DNA from: Karstenula rhodostoma CBS 690.94
Taxonomy: Eukaryota; Ascomycota; Dothideomycetes; Pleosporales; Didymosphaeriaceae
DNA: 64,000 bases
NCBI GenBank assembly: GCA_010093485.1
Contig: MU001496.1
Span: forward strand, 90,685 to 154,684
Direction of reading: 5' to 3'
Shown here: positions 53,512 to 64,000 of the stretch, piece by piece
Layout of the letters: every line of letters begins with the position of its first letter
How positions within the stretch are numbered: position 1 is the first letter of the stretch
Position numbers and translations under genes: made by a program
Notes under the pieces: generated by a model
Told to the model about the DNA's origin: nothing
Seen by the model: only the letters and a program-made list of their open reading frames with translations
Database searches by the model: none

Positions 53512-55127
53512 CTAAACCCTCCGCCACATGACCAACCTCCTCAAAAAAGGCGACTTGCCACGTCTCCCCTCCCCACGCCCGTCGCTTCGAGCACCAGCGA
53601 CCGCGTCAAAACCCCCACCCGCGCCAACCTCGGCCTCCATCTCTTCCTCCTCCCCAATCTTCCACGCCCGCACGAGCCACAACACACACGCAGCGCCCAG
53701 ATAAATAAACCCCGTGAACAAAATCGCGCCGGTGTAATTCCCATTCAACCTCACAATCTCGAGGCCAATGGGCTCCGAGAAGGTCGTCGGCAGCACCAAC
53801 ACCAGCCACGTGATGGACAGCGCGCTGGAGAGGTCGACGATGCCCATGACCTCTGTCGTGATTGGTGCGACGACGGCCCAGTAGGTGCCCGCGACAGCGC
53901 CGCCGAAGATGGCGAAGAAGATGAGCACACCGAAGGATTTCGCGGAGGTCCAGACGACGAGGCAGAGGACGCCGCACAGGGCGGTCATGGAGGCGGCCAT
54001 GTTGAGGCGGCCGAGCGAGTCGGAAAAGTAGCCTATTGGGGGACGACCGAGGGCTTGGCCGAGGTTGAGGACCGCGCCGATGATGGAGCCCTGGGAGGCG
54101 GTCATGCCGACTGTGCGGGCGTAGTTGGGCAGGGAAAAGAGGAGGACGACGTAGCCGAGCATGGAGAGGAAGCCGAAGGCCAGCAGGCCGAGGAACTGCG
54201 GGCGGCGGAAAAGTTGGTGGTCGAAGGAGAGCTGCGTGCTGCCGATTTGCTTGTTGCGGTCGCGGACGAGCAGGGCGCAGGTCGTGTTGACGGCGAAGGC
54301 GATGATACCCAGCGTGCGGAATGCCCAGGGTAGGCCGATGCTCTTGATCATGGCCTGCGTGGAGAGCGAGTAGACGAGGCCGCCTAGCCCGGAGCCCGCG
54401 GCTGCGATGCCGTTCGCGAGACTCCGTCGGGTGGTGAACCACTGCGGTGCGATGACTACGCTGCCGACGAATTGGAAGCCCATGCCCCAGCCAAAGCAGA
54501 TGCCTTGGGAGAGGAAGAGATGCCAAATCTGGGAGGCGAAGGAGGCGGCGATGAAGGAAGCGGCCTCGAATACGATGCCGATCAAGAGGGTGGTTCGTGT
54601 TCCGTATAGGCGTGTCGTCAGTGTAGCCACCGGGGAGACTACGAGTGCTTGCGAGATGGACAGCCCGCCGACAAACGCATATTGGAGCGGTGTGGCGCCG
54701 GGAAAGACATTGTTGGAGAGATAGTATGCCAGGAAAACGGCATATGAGCTGTTCATTCCCCAGGTGTGCTGTTCAATCGTCAGCCCGTGTTTTCAAAGCC
54801 TGCTGTGGGGTTCTCCGTGCGCTTCAACACACAGTGCCAAGCCAAAGGTTCGAGTACTTTACCCCCGGTGTACTCAAGCCTTGACCAGCCACTGTACATG
54901 ATGGAAGCAATCCGACTTACCGCATTGATAACAGCCACGCACGCAACACAAACCCACCCATATCCTCCATTCGGCGGAACATCTCCCTTCTCCCCATCGC
55001 CCACCTCCCCCTCTATAACCTCCCCATCACCAGCTACCCCCTCAGTCGCAACACCCCCAACACCGACCCCACTCGCCCCACGATCCCGAGCATCCCCCTT
55101 CTCCACACCCAAAGCATCATCCGACAT
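53512..55127 (-). CDS. MFS transporter, monocarboxylate-permease type
   Basis: Exons 54921-55127 and 53512-54768 encode 487 residues; the 152-nt intron has donor GTAAGT and acceptor CAG. The cytosolic N-terminus is acidic and G/V-rich, then the monocarboxylate-transporter entry motif PPNGGYGWVCV starts helix 1, which splicing joins to the HTWGMNSSYAVFLAYYL region. Twelve hydrophobic helices follow, with motif-A-like sequence RLYGTRTTLLIG and a second-half GRPPIGYFSDSLGRLN loop. Fungal relatives (Mch/MCT-like) are plasma-membrane or vacuolar permeases, usually without a proven substrate. The start at 55127 (MSDDALGV) is chosen over an upstream ATG at 55169. The tail is G/R-rich with a basic end, RLVMWRRV. 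Confidence 0.88.
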
Positions 55128-55793
55128 CAATCCAGAACAAACGCAGCGTCGAAAGCAGCCACCAAGCAATCACTCTACTTGGGACAATATAATATCCAAA
55201 TCCACCGATCAAAGATCAAACGTCCACAGCCATCCCCCGCTACCAAAGATGGGGTAAAAAACAAAAAAGAACCAGGCTATCCCCATCTATATACGTCCGT
55301 CCTCCCCGGCCGGGGGCAGCGCTAGCCCTCGACCGTCGGGAACAACAAAACTCTTACGCGATGCGCGACGGGCGAGCCAGGGTCTGCGCACTGATTGGCC
55401 GGCGCCCTTTGCGGCATGGCGAGCCGCGAGTAATGCGGACATGGTGCCGACATTGCGGGTGTACCTACGTACATGGCTCGAATTCACGCCCGCGCGGGGT
55501 TGTCAGAAGGCGTACTCGCGCGGGAGAGGTTGACATGGTGGGTGGTAGCCTTTCGACTTGGGCACGCGCATGGGAGTCTTGCACCGCTGTCTTTGCTGGC
55601 CGAGGGTATACGGTATACGGTATAGTAGACAGGCTCCTGGCGGATATCCACGGGCGCAGCGCAAGGCGTCAATTTGAAAAGCAATTGCAACACTACCTCC
55701 TGCACGCGCCGGGGTTAAGTGCGAATATCTAATACATGGAACGACAGCGCTGCAGGGTCTCAGAGGAGCGAGGTGTATCGTTTACGGCTCGAC
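55128..55793. other. intergenic, FAH-hydrolase fusion to MFS
   Basis: A 666-base spacer between two leftward genes, containing the MFS promoter. No further feature is recognised. Confidence 0.55.
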
Positions 55794-57769
55794 CTAACCG
55801 TGCAAATACCCATCCAACACTTCCACCACTCCCTCGAGATCATGGAAGACAGACCAATGCCCCCCTGCTTCCACGGTCCGGGTCCACCCTCCATCGCCCA
55901 ATGCAGCTCCATAAACGCTCTTCAAGTCAAACTCATGCCCATCCCGTCGGCTCTCCCCAGCCGTTAGAACCTTGACGTTCTTCGCCGTGGAACTGGCATC
56001 AGAGGTAACTATATCATTGGCACGCAATCTCTCCGTCGCCCCGCCGAAAGCCATGCAAGCTTTCGCGTAGCCTTCAGGGTCCTGACCCAAGAGCGATATG
56101 CGCCTGGCAGCCAGCGCGAGCGGCTTCAGCGCGATAAGGGAGTCTGGCTTGGTGGAACTAGCAGCAGAGTCGACGACCGCCGACATACCATGCCTCCGTG
56201 CGATTTGCGCTCTGTCATGCAGTCGTTTACCAAGTGCTTCTGGCAGCGGGGATGGCGGGGGAGACAACAAAATGAGCCTCGAGATCTTGCCTGGATGCGA
56301 GAGGACAAACTGGAGTGCGATGTAGGTGCCCATTGAGTCAGCTATGAGGGTGGCGTCGGTGGGAATGTTTGCGTGCTCGAAGATACCGTTCAGATCCGCA
56401 GCTAACGATTCGATGTTCAGTCTGCCGAGAGGATGCGTTGGTGACAGGCCGTGACCTTCAAAGTCGTAGAGGTGAACCCTGTATTTCTCATTGAGATTCA
56501 TCGTGCTGATCAAAGGCGTGAAGTACTCGCTCGTCGCGCCGAGGCCATGCACGAACACAATTGGAGGACCATCAGTGTTACCTGACGCCTTGTAGTATGT
56601 CGGTTTCCCGTTTATCGTGGTCAGTCCTTTCAAGTTCGGAGATTTCAAAGTGTTTGCGAGTGGGGAAAACGACGAACTCGCCTGGTAGCGCTCCATTGTT
56701 CGATTAGGTGCGGATAGCGATGCGACTCGATTTGTGAGAGTTCCCAGACCAGTCACGGACACGTTGATTTCATCTCCGGGCTGCAGATAGACAGGTGGCT
56801 TCTGACCAAAACCAACACCAGCGGGCTAGACCGTCCATGAGCAAAAATTGAGCTGTACGCCGGATATAGAAGAGAACATACCGTCCCCGTAGCAAGCACA
56901 TCACCCGGCATCAACGTCTGACCCTCCGACATCGTCTTGATCAGGAACGGGATCGAGAAGATGAGGTCCTTCGTAGTAGCATCCTGACGCAGCTTGCCAT
57001 TGACGTGCGTCTGTACTCTTAATGTCTTCTCGAGTTTAGAAGCCGGCACAGCGATCGGTCCCTATGGGAAGATAGTCAATATACCGTGAAAGAACACAAC
57101 ACTACAACATACCATCGGGCAGAATGTATCTGGGCTTTTCCCTATATAGAACTGCTTGTGATCTCTTTGACGCTCCCTAGCTGTCACATCATTGACGATC
57201 GTGTATCCCCATACATGATCCAATGCGTCTCTCTCATCGATGCGGAACCCCGCTTTCCCAATGATAACACCGATCTCACCCTCATAGTCTGCCGTCTGCG
57301 TGAACTCAGGATGCAGCAGAATCTCCTCTCCGTGGGCGACAATGGACGTATATCTTTTAGTAAAGATGACCGGGTGCGACGGTTGATCCACCTTGTCGCT
57401 GCTGTCAAAACCACTAGAGTTGAATTCGACAGCGTGCTCAGCATAATTCTTTCCTACACAGAGGACATCACGCCCGGTCAAGGGGGGCAGGATCTTGACG
57501 GAAGGGGCAGGATAGGTTTCGCCCGACTTGACGATGTGGGAACCTGATCCGTCGATATGGAATGATTGAGCTTCTATGACTTGGTACAGGTTCGTGATGG
57601 GCGCTCCAGACAGGAAACTCAAGGGCTGTATACTCTCGTTGCTGAGGTCGTAGTGGCCGATGCGAGGACTGTCTGTCTCGGGGTCATGGTATGACACGTA
57701 GTTGGTGAATGCATTATCCGCGGGGGGCGGTGTTTGCGTGTTGGCGTTAGTTGAGGCTGCGGGGGCCAT
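55794..57769 (-). CDS. fumarylacetoacetase-family/alpha-beta hydrolase fusion enzyme
   Basis: Exons 57113-57769, 56882-57061 and 55794-56825 encode 622 residues; introns are 51 and 56 nt and all boundaries are phase 0. The first half is an FAH-family domain: VLCVGKNYAEHAVE, DYEGEIGVIIG, WGYTIVNDVTARERQ, FCPMGPIAVP, MPGDVLATGTPAGVG and PGDEINVSV. The family handles 2-oxo acids (isomerase, decarboxylase or hydrolase). The reading frame then continues into a complete alpha/beta hydrolase: VFVHGLGATSEYF, YDFEGHGLS, nucleophile elbow IADSMGTYIA (the first Gly of G-x-S-x-G replaced by Ala), and the final His in AGGHWSVFHDLE. No stop or start separates the halves and the third exon spans the junction. 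An upstream in-frame ATG at 57865 adds a basic presequence-like leader; the internal start is listed. The pairing suggests consecutive steps of a ring-cleavage pathway. Confidence 0.88.
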
Positions 57770-58224
57770 TTTGGCGGATGTGAATGTACACCTGTCCGAT
57801 CTGATTGTCGTCCTCGCTAGCCCTCGCAGTGAACGTCTTGTGAGAGGTCGATCCAGATGTCTCATAGGTGGGGTGGATCGGAGTGGATTCGGAGTGGATT
57901 ACGCTATCGATAGTGGGGGCACTCGAACGGAAACCGCCATGTTGAAAGTGCTCCGCTGCGGCAGGTACTCATGCAGGACGGTGTAAGACCCGCGACATTG
58001 AGTTAGCTGAATAGAAAAACTTGCAAGCGTTCAATATTCGTAGCAATGATTTAGTCCTCGTTCCAAGGGAGCACCCGTTGATTGGATCAACAACCATGTC
58101 AATTGCTACATAAGAGAAAGGACTAAAGAGCGACAAAACCTAACACACAAACGCAAGCAAGGCCAATTTATAGCCAAATGGTATCACGGAAATCGTCCCT
58201 CTTCTAAAGCGCACCGCGAACTTT
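57770..58224. other. intergenic, CK2-beta-2-like to FAH fusion
   Basis: A 455-base spacer between two leftward genes. The right-hand part may be leader of the FAH fusion gene, in which a presequence-like frame is open to 57865. Confidence 0.5.
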
Positions 58225-59622
58225 CTATCGCGAGCTGGCCTCACACTGTTCCATAAACCTGTATATGCCCTGAATCCCTTGATACTCCAGCGGCGAGTGC
58301 GCGTCGAATTCGTCCACGTCACTGGCATGGAGACTTTCATATCCCTCTTCATCTGAAAGCACCCAAGGGTTGTCTTCAAGCACATCTTCGAAATCCAGAC
58401 CGTCTTCCGAATGTGTGGAGTAATCGTCAGAATCCGAGCTCAGCACAGACGAAGCCATCATTGGCCGCCAATCGATAGGAAATTGGCGCTCGGCGACATC
58501 CTTCTCGTAGAAGGAGCACTCGGAGGGTGTGCGACTCGATGCCAACGGAAACAGGAGGGCAACATCTGTCCCAACAAACGAGTCGAAGTCGTCGTCCTGG
58601 GATACCACACCACGCTGAACGCCAAACTCGTCGCAGATTTTCTCCACGGTGCCGGCGTCACATCCGGGAAAGTGTATCTTGAGCGTGGAATTCTCATATG
58701 TTATAGGCAGATCGCCCAAGGCCGATAGGCGTTGAAGGTCTTTGAGAGTACCTGCAAGTTCTTTAACTGCTCGAGAGAAGTCGACAGAGAGAACATCCAG
58801 GAAGCCATCCTTGTTGAGCGAGTTCTGCTCTTCGGCGAACGATGAGGAAAAGCCCTTGACAGCGGTAAGAGGGCTAAGGGCGGTGACGGTAGGGTTGATG
58901 CTGAAGCTGACATAGGACCCTGGTGTAGCCTTTGGGGCCTTGTTGAGGGTACGGTTGACCTTGTCCTGGAGCGCGGAGACGGACTTGAAACGCTTCTCAC
59001 CCGTACGTGGGTCCATACCATCGAATTGTGCCTTCTGACCTCCGAGCATGAAAGCTCGGACAGCCTGTGATACATTGTTGATGACCTGAGCCGGTGCTGC
59101 AGGGCCATGCGAGAAGTATCGAGCACCTCCAGCACGCCCTGAGCCCCATCCGTAACCGCCAGCTGTTCGGCCAAGTGTGCCGCCAGTCAGGTTGGGCCTC
59201 AATGTCGACGCAAAGGGCGCGCGACCAGTCTGTCTATAAACTGCATCTCCGGTACGTGACTTCGGGAGCGATGCCCGGTCGAGCTTGGGTCCGGAAGATC
59301 GCGCGACGGAAGTAAAGCGGCGAACGGTTGCGGAGATGGTGCTGTGAGTCGAGTACCATCGACCCTTGCTCTGCTTCAACAGAGCAATGCGGTGAATTGG
59401 ATGCTTCGGCGCATGTCTAACGAGAATAGGCTGGAGTTGAGCCCGAGTAGGTCGGATAGACGCCGGGAGTTGATCTTGGACGAGTTTCGCTGTGTGCTTC
59501 CAGGCGGCCCTGGTGATGTCAGAGTCAATGTTGGGAGCAAGCGTTGATTAAGATTGCACTCACTCGAACACTTTCGCATTCTTGGCCACCAGTTGATGTA
59601 TTCGCGCCAATGCAGGCGCCAT
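58225..59622 (-). CDS. conserved fungal protein, CK2-beta-2-like annotation
   Basis: Exons 59564-59622 and 58225-59509 encode 447 residues; the 54-nt intron begins GTGAGT. The N-terminus (MAPALARIHQLVAKNAKVF) and following basic segment down to GRWYSTHS look like a mitochondrial presequence. Then come YGWGSGRAGGARYFSHGP, APAQVINNVSQAVRAFMLGG, FKSVSALQDKVNRTL, SYVSFSINPTVTALSPL and a C-terminal acidic region (SSDSDDYSTHSEDGLDFED). Filamentous-fungal homologues carry the label casein kinase II beta 2 subunit. I see no zinc ribbon or other CK2-beta signature, so I would not infer that role; the label may be historical. Mitochondrial localisation is an inference from composition. Confidence 0.7.
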
Positions 59623-60001
59623 GTTGGTTTGTGATTACCAGTATGAGAAGGGATGTAGGTGTGAAGGAGAGTCGGGAGGGGAGGGAGGCCAATATCGCCA
59701 CTCGCTTTCTCCGGTTAAATCCGTGTGGCGCAGCGTGGTCGGGGCCCCGGAGCCGCGCTCGTCATGGCGCTCCGCAAATTTCCGAAAGTGGTATCAAGTA
59801 TCATGTGACATGTGGGGATCTCGGAGTCGTGGAAGACAAGGGGGAGGCGCCCGTGGATGCCCGTTGGGAGGGCGCCCGTGTTAATACAGAGTTGTCCGTT
59901 AGACTACCTTTCAACCGTTGTGGAGCGCCAAATCGTTCACTCCCTGCTATAGTTTGTTCTCCTATGTCATATTCGAGGCTTTGTTACTAATAATCAGCAC
60001 G
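59623..60001. other. divergent promoter region
   Basis: 379 bases between the leftward CK2-beta-2-like gene and the rightward dUTPase-fold gene. No specific element is recognised. Confidence 0.55.
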
Positions 60002-60586
60002 ATGATTATACCTGGGCGTGTCGCGCTGTCGCGCAAGGTTATAGGGCAATTGCTCTCAGCCGAACATCAGACTCAACCATGTGGTATCGACCTTACGCTC
60101 AAGCGTATAATGACATGGACATCTCCTGGCACGATCGATTTCGACAACCGACAACGAAGGACAGCACAGACGGTCGAGATTCCATTCCAAAGAGGTTCGA
60201 AATCGAGCAGCGCTGCTGCTGGACCGTCCGTTTTAATCGACGGCGATACCCAGCGAACACCCGAAACAGACAATGATTGTCCTACCGAGTACATCGACGT
60301 AGCCTGTGGGTCCTACCTCGTGGAGTTCAACGAGATTGTCAGCATGCCTCTTGATCTCATGGGCCAGCTCTTAGTGCGTAGCTCATTGTTCCGCTCCGGA
60401 GCTCTCATACATGCGGGTGTTATGGATTGCGGATACAAATGCGCCATCGGTGCGATGCTTCAGGTGGTCAATCCTCATGGTTTACGGTTGATCAAAGACG
60501 CAAAGCTAGCCCAGATGGTTTTCCATCAGATGAGTGAGCCTGTGGAAGGTTATAGTGGTGTGTATCAAGGCCGAACATCTGTTTAG
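60002..60586 (+). CDS. dCTP deaminase/dUTPase-fold protein
   Basis: An intronless frame of 194 residues starting MIIPGRVALSRKVI. The order matches the DCD/DUT fold: an N-terminal CGIDLTLKRI strand (normally PxxIDLRL), a variable loop, YIDVACGSYLVEFNEIVSMP, the Ser-rich nucleotide loop LVRSSLFRSGALIHAG, the uracil-loop analogue DCGYKCAIGAMLQV, and LIKDAKLAQMVFHQM near the end, followed by YSGVYQG. The RSSL and D-x-GY landmarks fit archaeal and bacterial DCD-type enzymes better than eukaryotic trimeric dUTPase, so it could deaminate dCTP or hydrolyse dUTP, or have lost both. The frame is open to 59918, but that part is hydrophobic leader-like. Lateral origin is possible but unproven. Confidence 0.8.
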   Translation: MIIPGRVALSRKVIGQLLSAEHQTQPCGIDLTLKRIMTWTSPGTIDFDNRQRRTAQTVEIPFQRGSKSSSAAAGPSVLIDGDTQRTPETDNDCPTEYIDVACGSYLVEFNEIVSMPLDLMGQLLVRSSLFRSGALIHAGVMDCGYKCAIGAMLQVVNPHGLRLIKDAKLAQMVFHQMSEPVEGYSGVYQGRTSV

Positions 60587-61784
60587 GAGTTAGCTCGTAC
60601 AACGAAGACTGTTGCAAGGCTACGTTACTCCATCTTGAACTTGGAAGAAAGCATCCTAGACCCTGACCCAGGCTTGGTAGGTTTCGATTTACCTGTAAGA
60701 GTATCATCCATCATCCATTGTGGTGTCAACCTATGGCGATATGCCGGTGCACGCTAGTATGCCAAGCCCATAGTTCCTTCCAACCCGGGCTGCTTGGCTC
60801 CATATCCAGAGCGCGTCCGCATGCATGCGCACATCAACACATCACGGATAAGCCAAATTCGCAGCATCCAGCCAACAATCGTTTTTGATTTTCCGTTCAT
60901 ATGCTACCATCAATACCATGAACCGACCTGAACAATGCACTGAGCAAACAGCTTTTTATCTACCAGGGGGGGTTTGTACCACCGGTCGGGATGTTTCCTT
61001 TACCCTGGGACCACGAAGCAGGAGGAGAGAACTTCCTCGGAAGAATGAAAAGATAAACCACAATGATGGCGCTATGCTTGTTTAGGGGCTGCAAGATGGA
61101 GAAGAGGGAGAGAAGGACGCCTGCCACAATGTCGTTCCCCGCGCATCCCCGCTTCGTTGAATGAAAGGACAAGATTCAATTGCCAAGATCGGGGGATGTC
61201 CAAAGAAAAGGTTTAGGTATCTCAGACATCTCGTCTGGAAGGGACGACACAACCCAGGGAAACATGGATTCTTGGTGCCGGTCCTCCCTCGTACTGAAAG
61301 GAAGAGAAAAATATCGCATACCCATGCTCGCATACTAACGCCGAATTGGAAACTTTTGTCGGAGAGAAAGTAAAACGCCTATCTATTCCTTGCAAGAGAG
61401 ATTAGAACCAACATGGTCCCATTATAGAGTGGCCATGTACTGGAATCGTCGAAAAACGAAGAGCTGGTCGTGACCGTGGACATCCACGACGAAGCAAACG
61501 GCCAAAACGGACAAGACCAGAGAACAGAATCTGAGCACCGTCGGCCTGGGTATTCCCTGATAAAGGATAGCACGAGGTACTCAACACCCACCCTGATACT
61601 GTACGTTCGAAAAGGCGATCATTGCAGTGAGACTTTTAGCTCGTCATCCAGAAATTCATTATTACGTATCCGGTTCCGAGCGTTCATGTTGTCATTATGT
61701 AGAGCCGAGCGTGGCTGTTGGAAAGCTGGACGACTAAGTTGGGTTTCCGACCGTATCAAGTCTTTGAAGTCGTGTGCAACAACG
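60587..61784. other. convergent intergenic region
   Basis: 1198 bases between the dUTPase-fold gene and the LARP gene. Short frames on both strands, none with a domain. It includes an A-rich stretch around 61019-61060 and should hold two 3' ends. Confidence 0.55.
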
Positions 61785-64000
61785 TCACGGAAAACGTTTT
61801 GACCCGACAGTAAAGACTCCGTAAAATTTGATCAGGTTGGAAACGCCGACTTCCAACAACTTGTTGTGCGAGTCTTCCAAGGCAAAAAGGTGAAATTCGT
61901 CGTACATTCGGATGTTGAAGTTACGGACGAGGAAATGAGACCAAAATTGGTATAGCACGCTCGTGTTATACGAGCACACACCGGGGGCGGATTGTTGGCG
62001 CTGGTAGAGCGCTTTCAATCGAAGGACAGCATAGGATTCGTGGAAACAACCAGGAGGAGCAACATCGACAGGTGCATCGTTGTCCTTCACCCAGTACTGA
62101 GAACAAGTCATCGACGAGGTTGACGCAAAGGGGTTAAGAGTTCGCGGAGACTGGTCTTGAACTTCGCTATCAACGCTGTCGTACGTCAGTACAAACTCTC
62201 AAGATTTCACTCTTTGGCTCGTGCTCACCTCGTCGACGAACGAACCGACGCCATTCGGCGTACGAATGGCGCGGCGACCGACTCGTTCTTCAGACTCAAT
62301 CCCCAAGTCGTCCCTACTATGTAACGTATTAGAAGATGAACAGTTGGACGAAGGAAGCAAAGCTGGCATCTGGAAATGGTCTTGCTTTCGGACGATGACG
62401 GTCAAGTGTTCGACCTGCTCATTGAAAAAGAATCGGGTTCGCCACTCACAGCCTTTGTGGAATTGTCGATGGGATGACCATTCGGGATGGCATCGCCGTT
62501 AACCTGCTCAGCATTCACGCCGTTGGGCACGTTCTCGCTTGTAGTCGCAGACACATGTTGAGGGGCCCCAGGTTGGAAACCATTCGCCGTGGGATGAGGG
62601 CCCGGCCCTGATGGCGACGTTGTAGACATGTCAGGGTATCTCGGGTTACCATTGGGGTCGAACCCATTCGGGTGAGGGATGGGCGGGTTGTATAGCTCTT
62701 CTGGGCCCTCGTTTTGCGCCGATGAGTCTCGCTCTTCGACCGGCAAGACCCACTGTTGCCAGTTCTCGCGAACACGTAGCCTGTCCTTCCCGTCATGTCC
62801 AACGCGGAATTCAATCGCACGCGACTGGTAGCATACAAGCTTGATCAGTTCCAGGTCAGTGGTCAAATGCTTTATCCGGTTGAATTCGGAGATGAAGCTC
62901 AGGAAAACGAAACCTTTCGAGTCCATGTGCTTCCGTAGGTACATGTCTTTGCACAGATTGTCCAACGAAAAGTAGTACTCGCTGAGTGAATTAGTGGGGG
63001 TATACGAGTGTTTTGGAACGGACTTACAGCTGAGTAGTGACCATGGAAAACATCGCAAAATGATCCATTCCAAACTGGCCAAACGGTGCGGCGCTCATGG
63101 GTTGCATCATCGGGTAGTCATATCCGTTTCCGCCCATGTATGTGTTGATGGGAGGCATCTGCTGGGGACCACCAAACTGGCCAGGCATACGGTACATGCT
63201 CTCATTTGTCACGGACTGCGAACGCGGGCCATTCCTATACCTCGACTGCGGGAAGTAAGGGCTCTGCTCCGGGTTGAAAGCGGTGGGAGACATTGGTCCA
63301 GGGAACGTGGGAGAAGACTTCATGTGGCCATTCGCAAACTGATGTCCATTTGAGAAGTTGCCTCCTCGACCACCACCACGGCCGCCCCGGCGTTCGCGAC
63401 TGTTGTAGGAACCGTATCGGTCACCGGCACCCCGCTTCGACTGGTAAGGTGCTTGCCCTTCCGGGAATGTGCGACGCTCTGCATCCTCTGGGCCATCGGT
63501 CTGAGTCGATGCAGAAGTACGATCGTTCGGCACGCCGTTTTCCTTGGGAGGGACGCCTGATTCACCCTCCTTTCTCCGGTCTGGGCCCGGCCAATCGGTC
63601 CTCTTGCCCTTGCTGGGTCGGTTGGAGGGGTATTGGCGAGGGAAAGTGTTGTGCTGGTTGGGTCCAGAGATGTTGTTCTGTGACTCAGGCAACCCACCAT
63701 TTTCTTTCGACTGAGAATCGATCTCGGCGGACGTAGACTTTGATTTCTCCGTGTTGAGCTGAGCAGCCTTGTCCTTGGTAGCAAGAGAGCTGGCGCTGGC
63801 AGCGCGCTTGGCCTTCGGAGAAGTCTCGCGAACTGGTACATCTGGCCGGCCACGCCTCGGTTGTTCACCGTTGGCAGTGGCGGTAGGCGAGGAGGTATCC
63901 TTTTCAGGACCACTTGTGCTGAGACCAGCACGACCGCCATTCTGTGCTCCACCTCGCGCTGGACCTCGTCCACCTCTACGAGCTCCGCTGCTGGGCAGGG
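61785..64000 (-). CDS. La-domain (LARP1/Sro9-type) RNA-binding protein, 5' end outside window
   Basis: Visible exons, in order of translation: from beyond 64000 to 63028, 62981-62450, 62414-62229 and 62150-61785. The first is G/R/S/P-rich and disordered (RGGRGGG, NFSNGHQFANG), running into MVTTQLEYYFSLDNLCKDMYL, the La motif, with RKHMDSKGFVFLSFI and LVCYQSRAIEFRVG. Then come DRLRVRENWQQWVLP, an N/G/P-rich linker, EHLTVIVRKQD, and a conserved C-terminal domain, SQYWVKDNDAPVD, VLYQFWSHFLVRNFN, SNLIKFYG. Family members bind mRNA 3' ends and poly(A) and modulate translation. Two splice points are uncertain: the gap 62415-62449 is only 35 nt, so it could be a frameshift rather than an intron, and the acceptor at 62151 was chosen mainly for frame. 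Strand and family are not in doubt. Confidence 0.88.

Noticed and set aside
53395..54333. 312-codon + frame
   Set aside because: Antisense shadow of the MFS gene.
1..64000. tRNA, rRNA, CRISPR and intact transposon genes
   Set aside because: By eye I found no tRNA-like cloverleaf with B-box, no rRNA sequence, no CRISPR-style array, and no transposase or reverse transcriptase. A covariance-model scan would be decisive for small RNAs.

Overview
This window is nuclear DNA of a filamentous ascomycete, most likely a Dothideomycete. The evidence is protein-coding genes interrupted by short GT-AG introns (mostly 44-150 nt), no operons, and fungal families such as Zn2Cys6 regulators, Sft2, Cox19, Tex1, Trl1 and homogentisate dioxygenase. 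The class assignment is an inference from protein resemblance and was not tested. I can support 22 coding loci. One has a broken frame and one runs off the right edge.

Layout. 1.5-4.9 kb: a small CsbD/Hmp1-type protein, a short-chain dehydrogenase and COX19. 4.9-17.4 kb: two intact genes (a bHLH regulator and SFT2) among three GC-rich, microsatellite-bearing gene-free blocks of 2.4-3.5 kb. 17.4-28.4 kb: homogentisate 1,2-dioxygenase, a 96-residue protein, a secreted protein whose Cys-rich tail depends on splicing, the THO subunit TEX1, the tRNA ligase TRL1 and a small membrane protein. 29-43.8 kb, accessory in character: a Zn2Cys6 regulator, a secreted M6-type metalloprotease, an M20 peptidase, a secreted Cys-rich protein, a caspase-like gene with a frameshift at an A8 run, a divergently transcribed protein kinase-ankyrin gene, and a VOC-fold protein. 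44-64 kb: a 2564-residue coiled-coil protein with several internal repeat families and a PAM2-like motif, an MFS monocarboxylate-type permease, a fused fumarylacetoacetase-family/alpha-beta hydrolase enzyme, a CK2-beta-2-like protein, a dCTP-deaminase/dUTPase-fold protein and a La-domain (LARP1/Sro9-type) protein.

How they work together. Most genes are independent housekeeping units. Three connections stand out. Several serve RNA fate: TEX1 in mRNA export, TRL1 in tRNA splicing, the LARP protein, and possibly the giant protein through poly(A)-binding protein. Homogentisate dioxygenase and the FAH-fold fusion both belong to ring-cleavage chemistry but are not clustered. The head-to-head caspase-like/kinase-ankyrin pair looks like a candidate regulated-cell-death or self/non-self module. 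It is the best lead here for an undescribed system, with the caveat that the caspase frame is interrupted in this copy.
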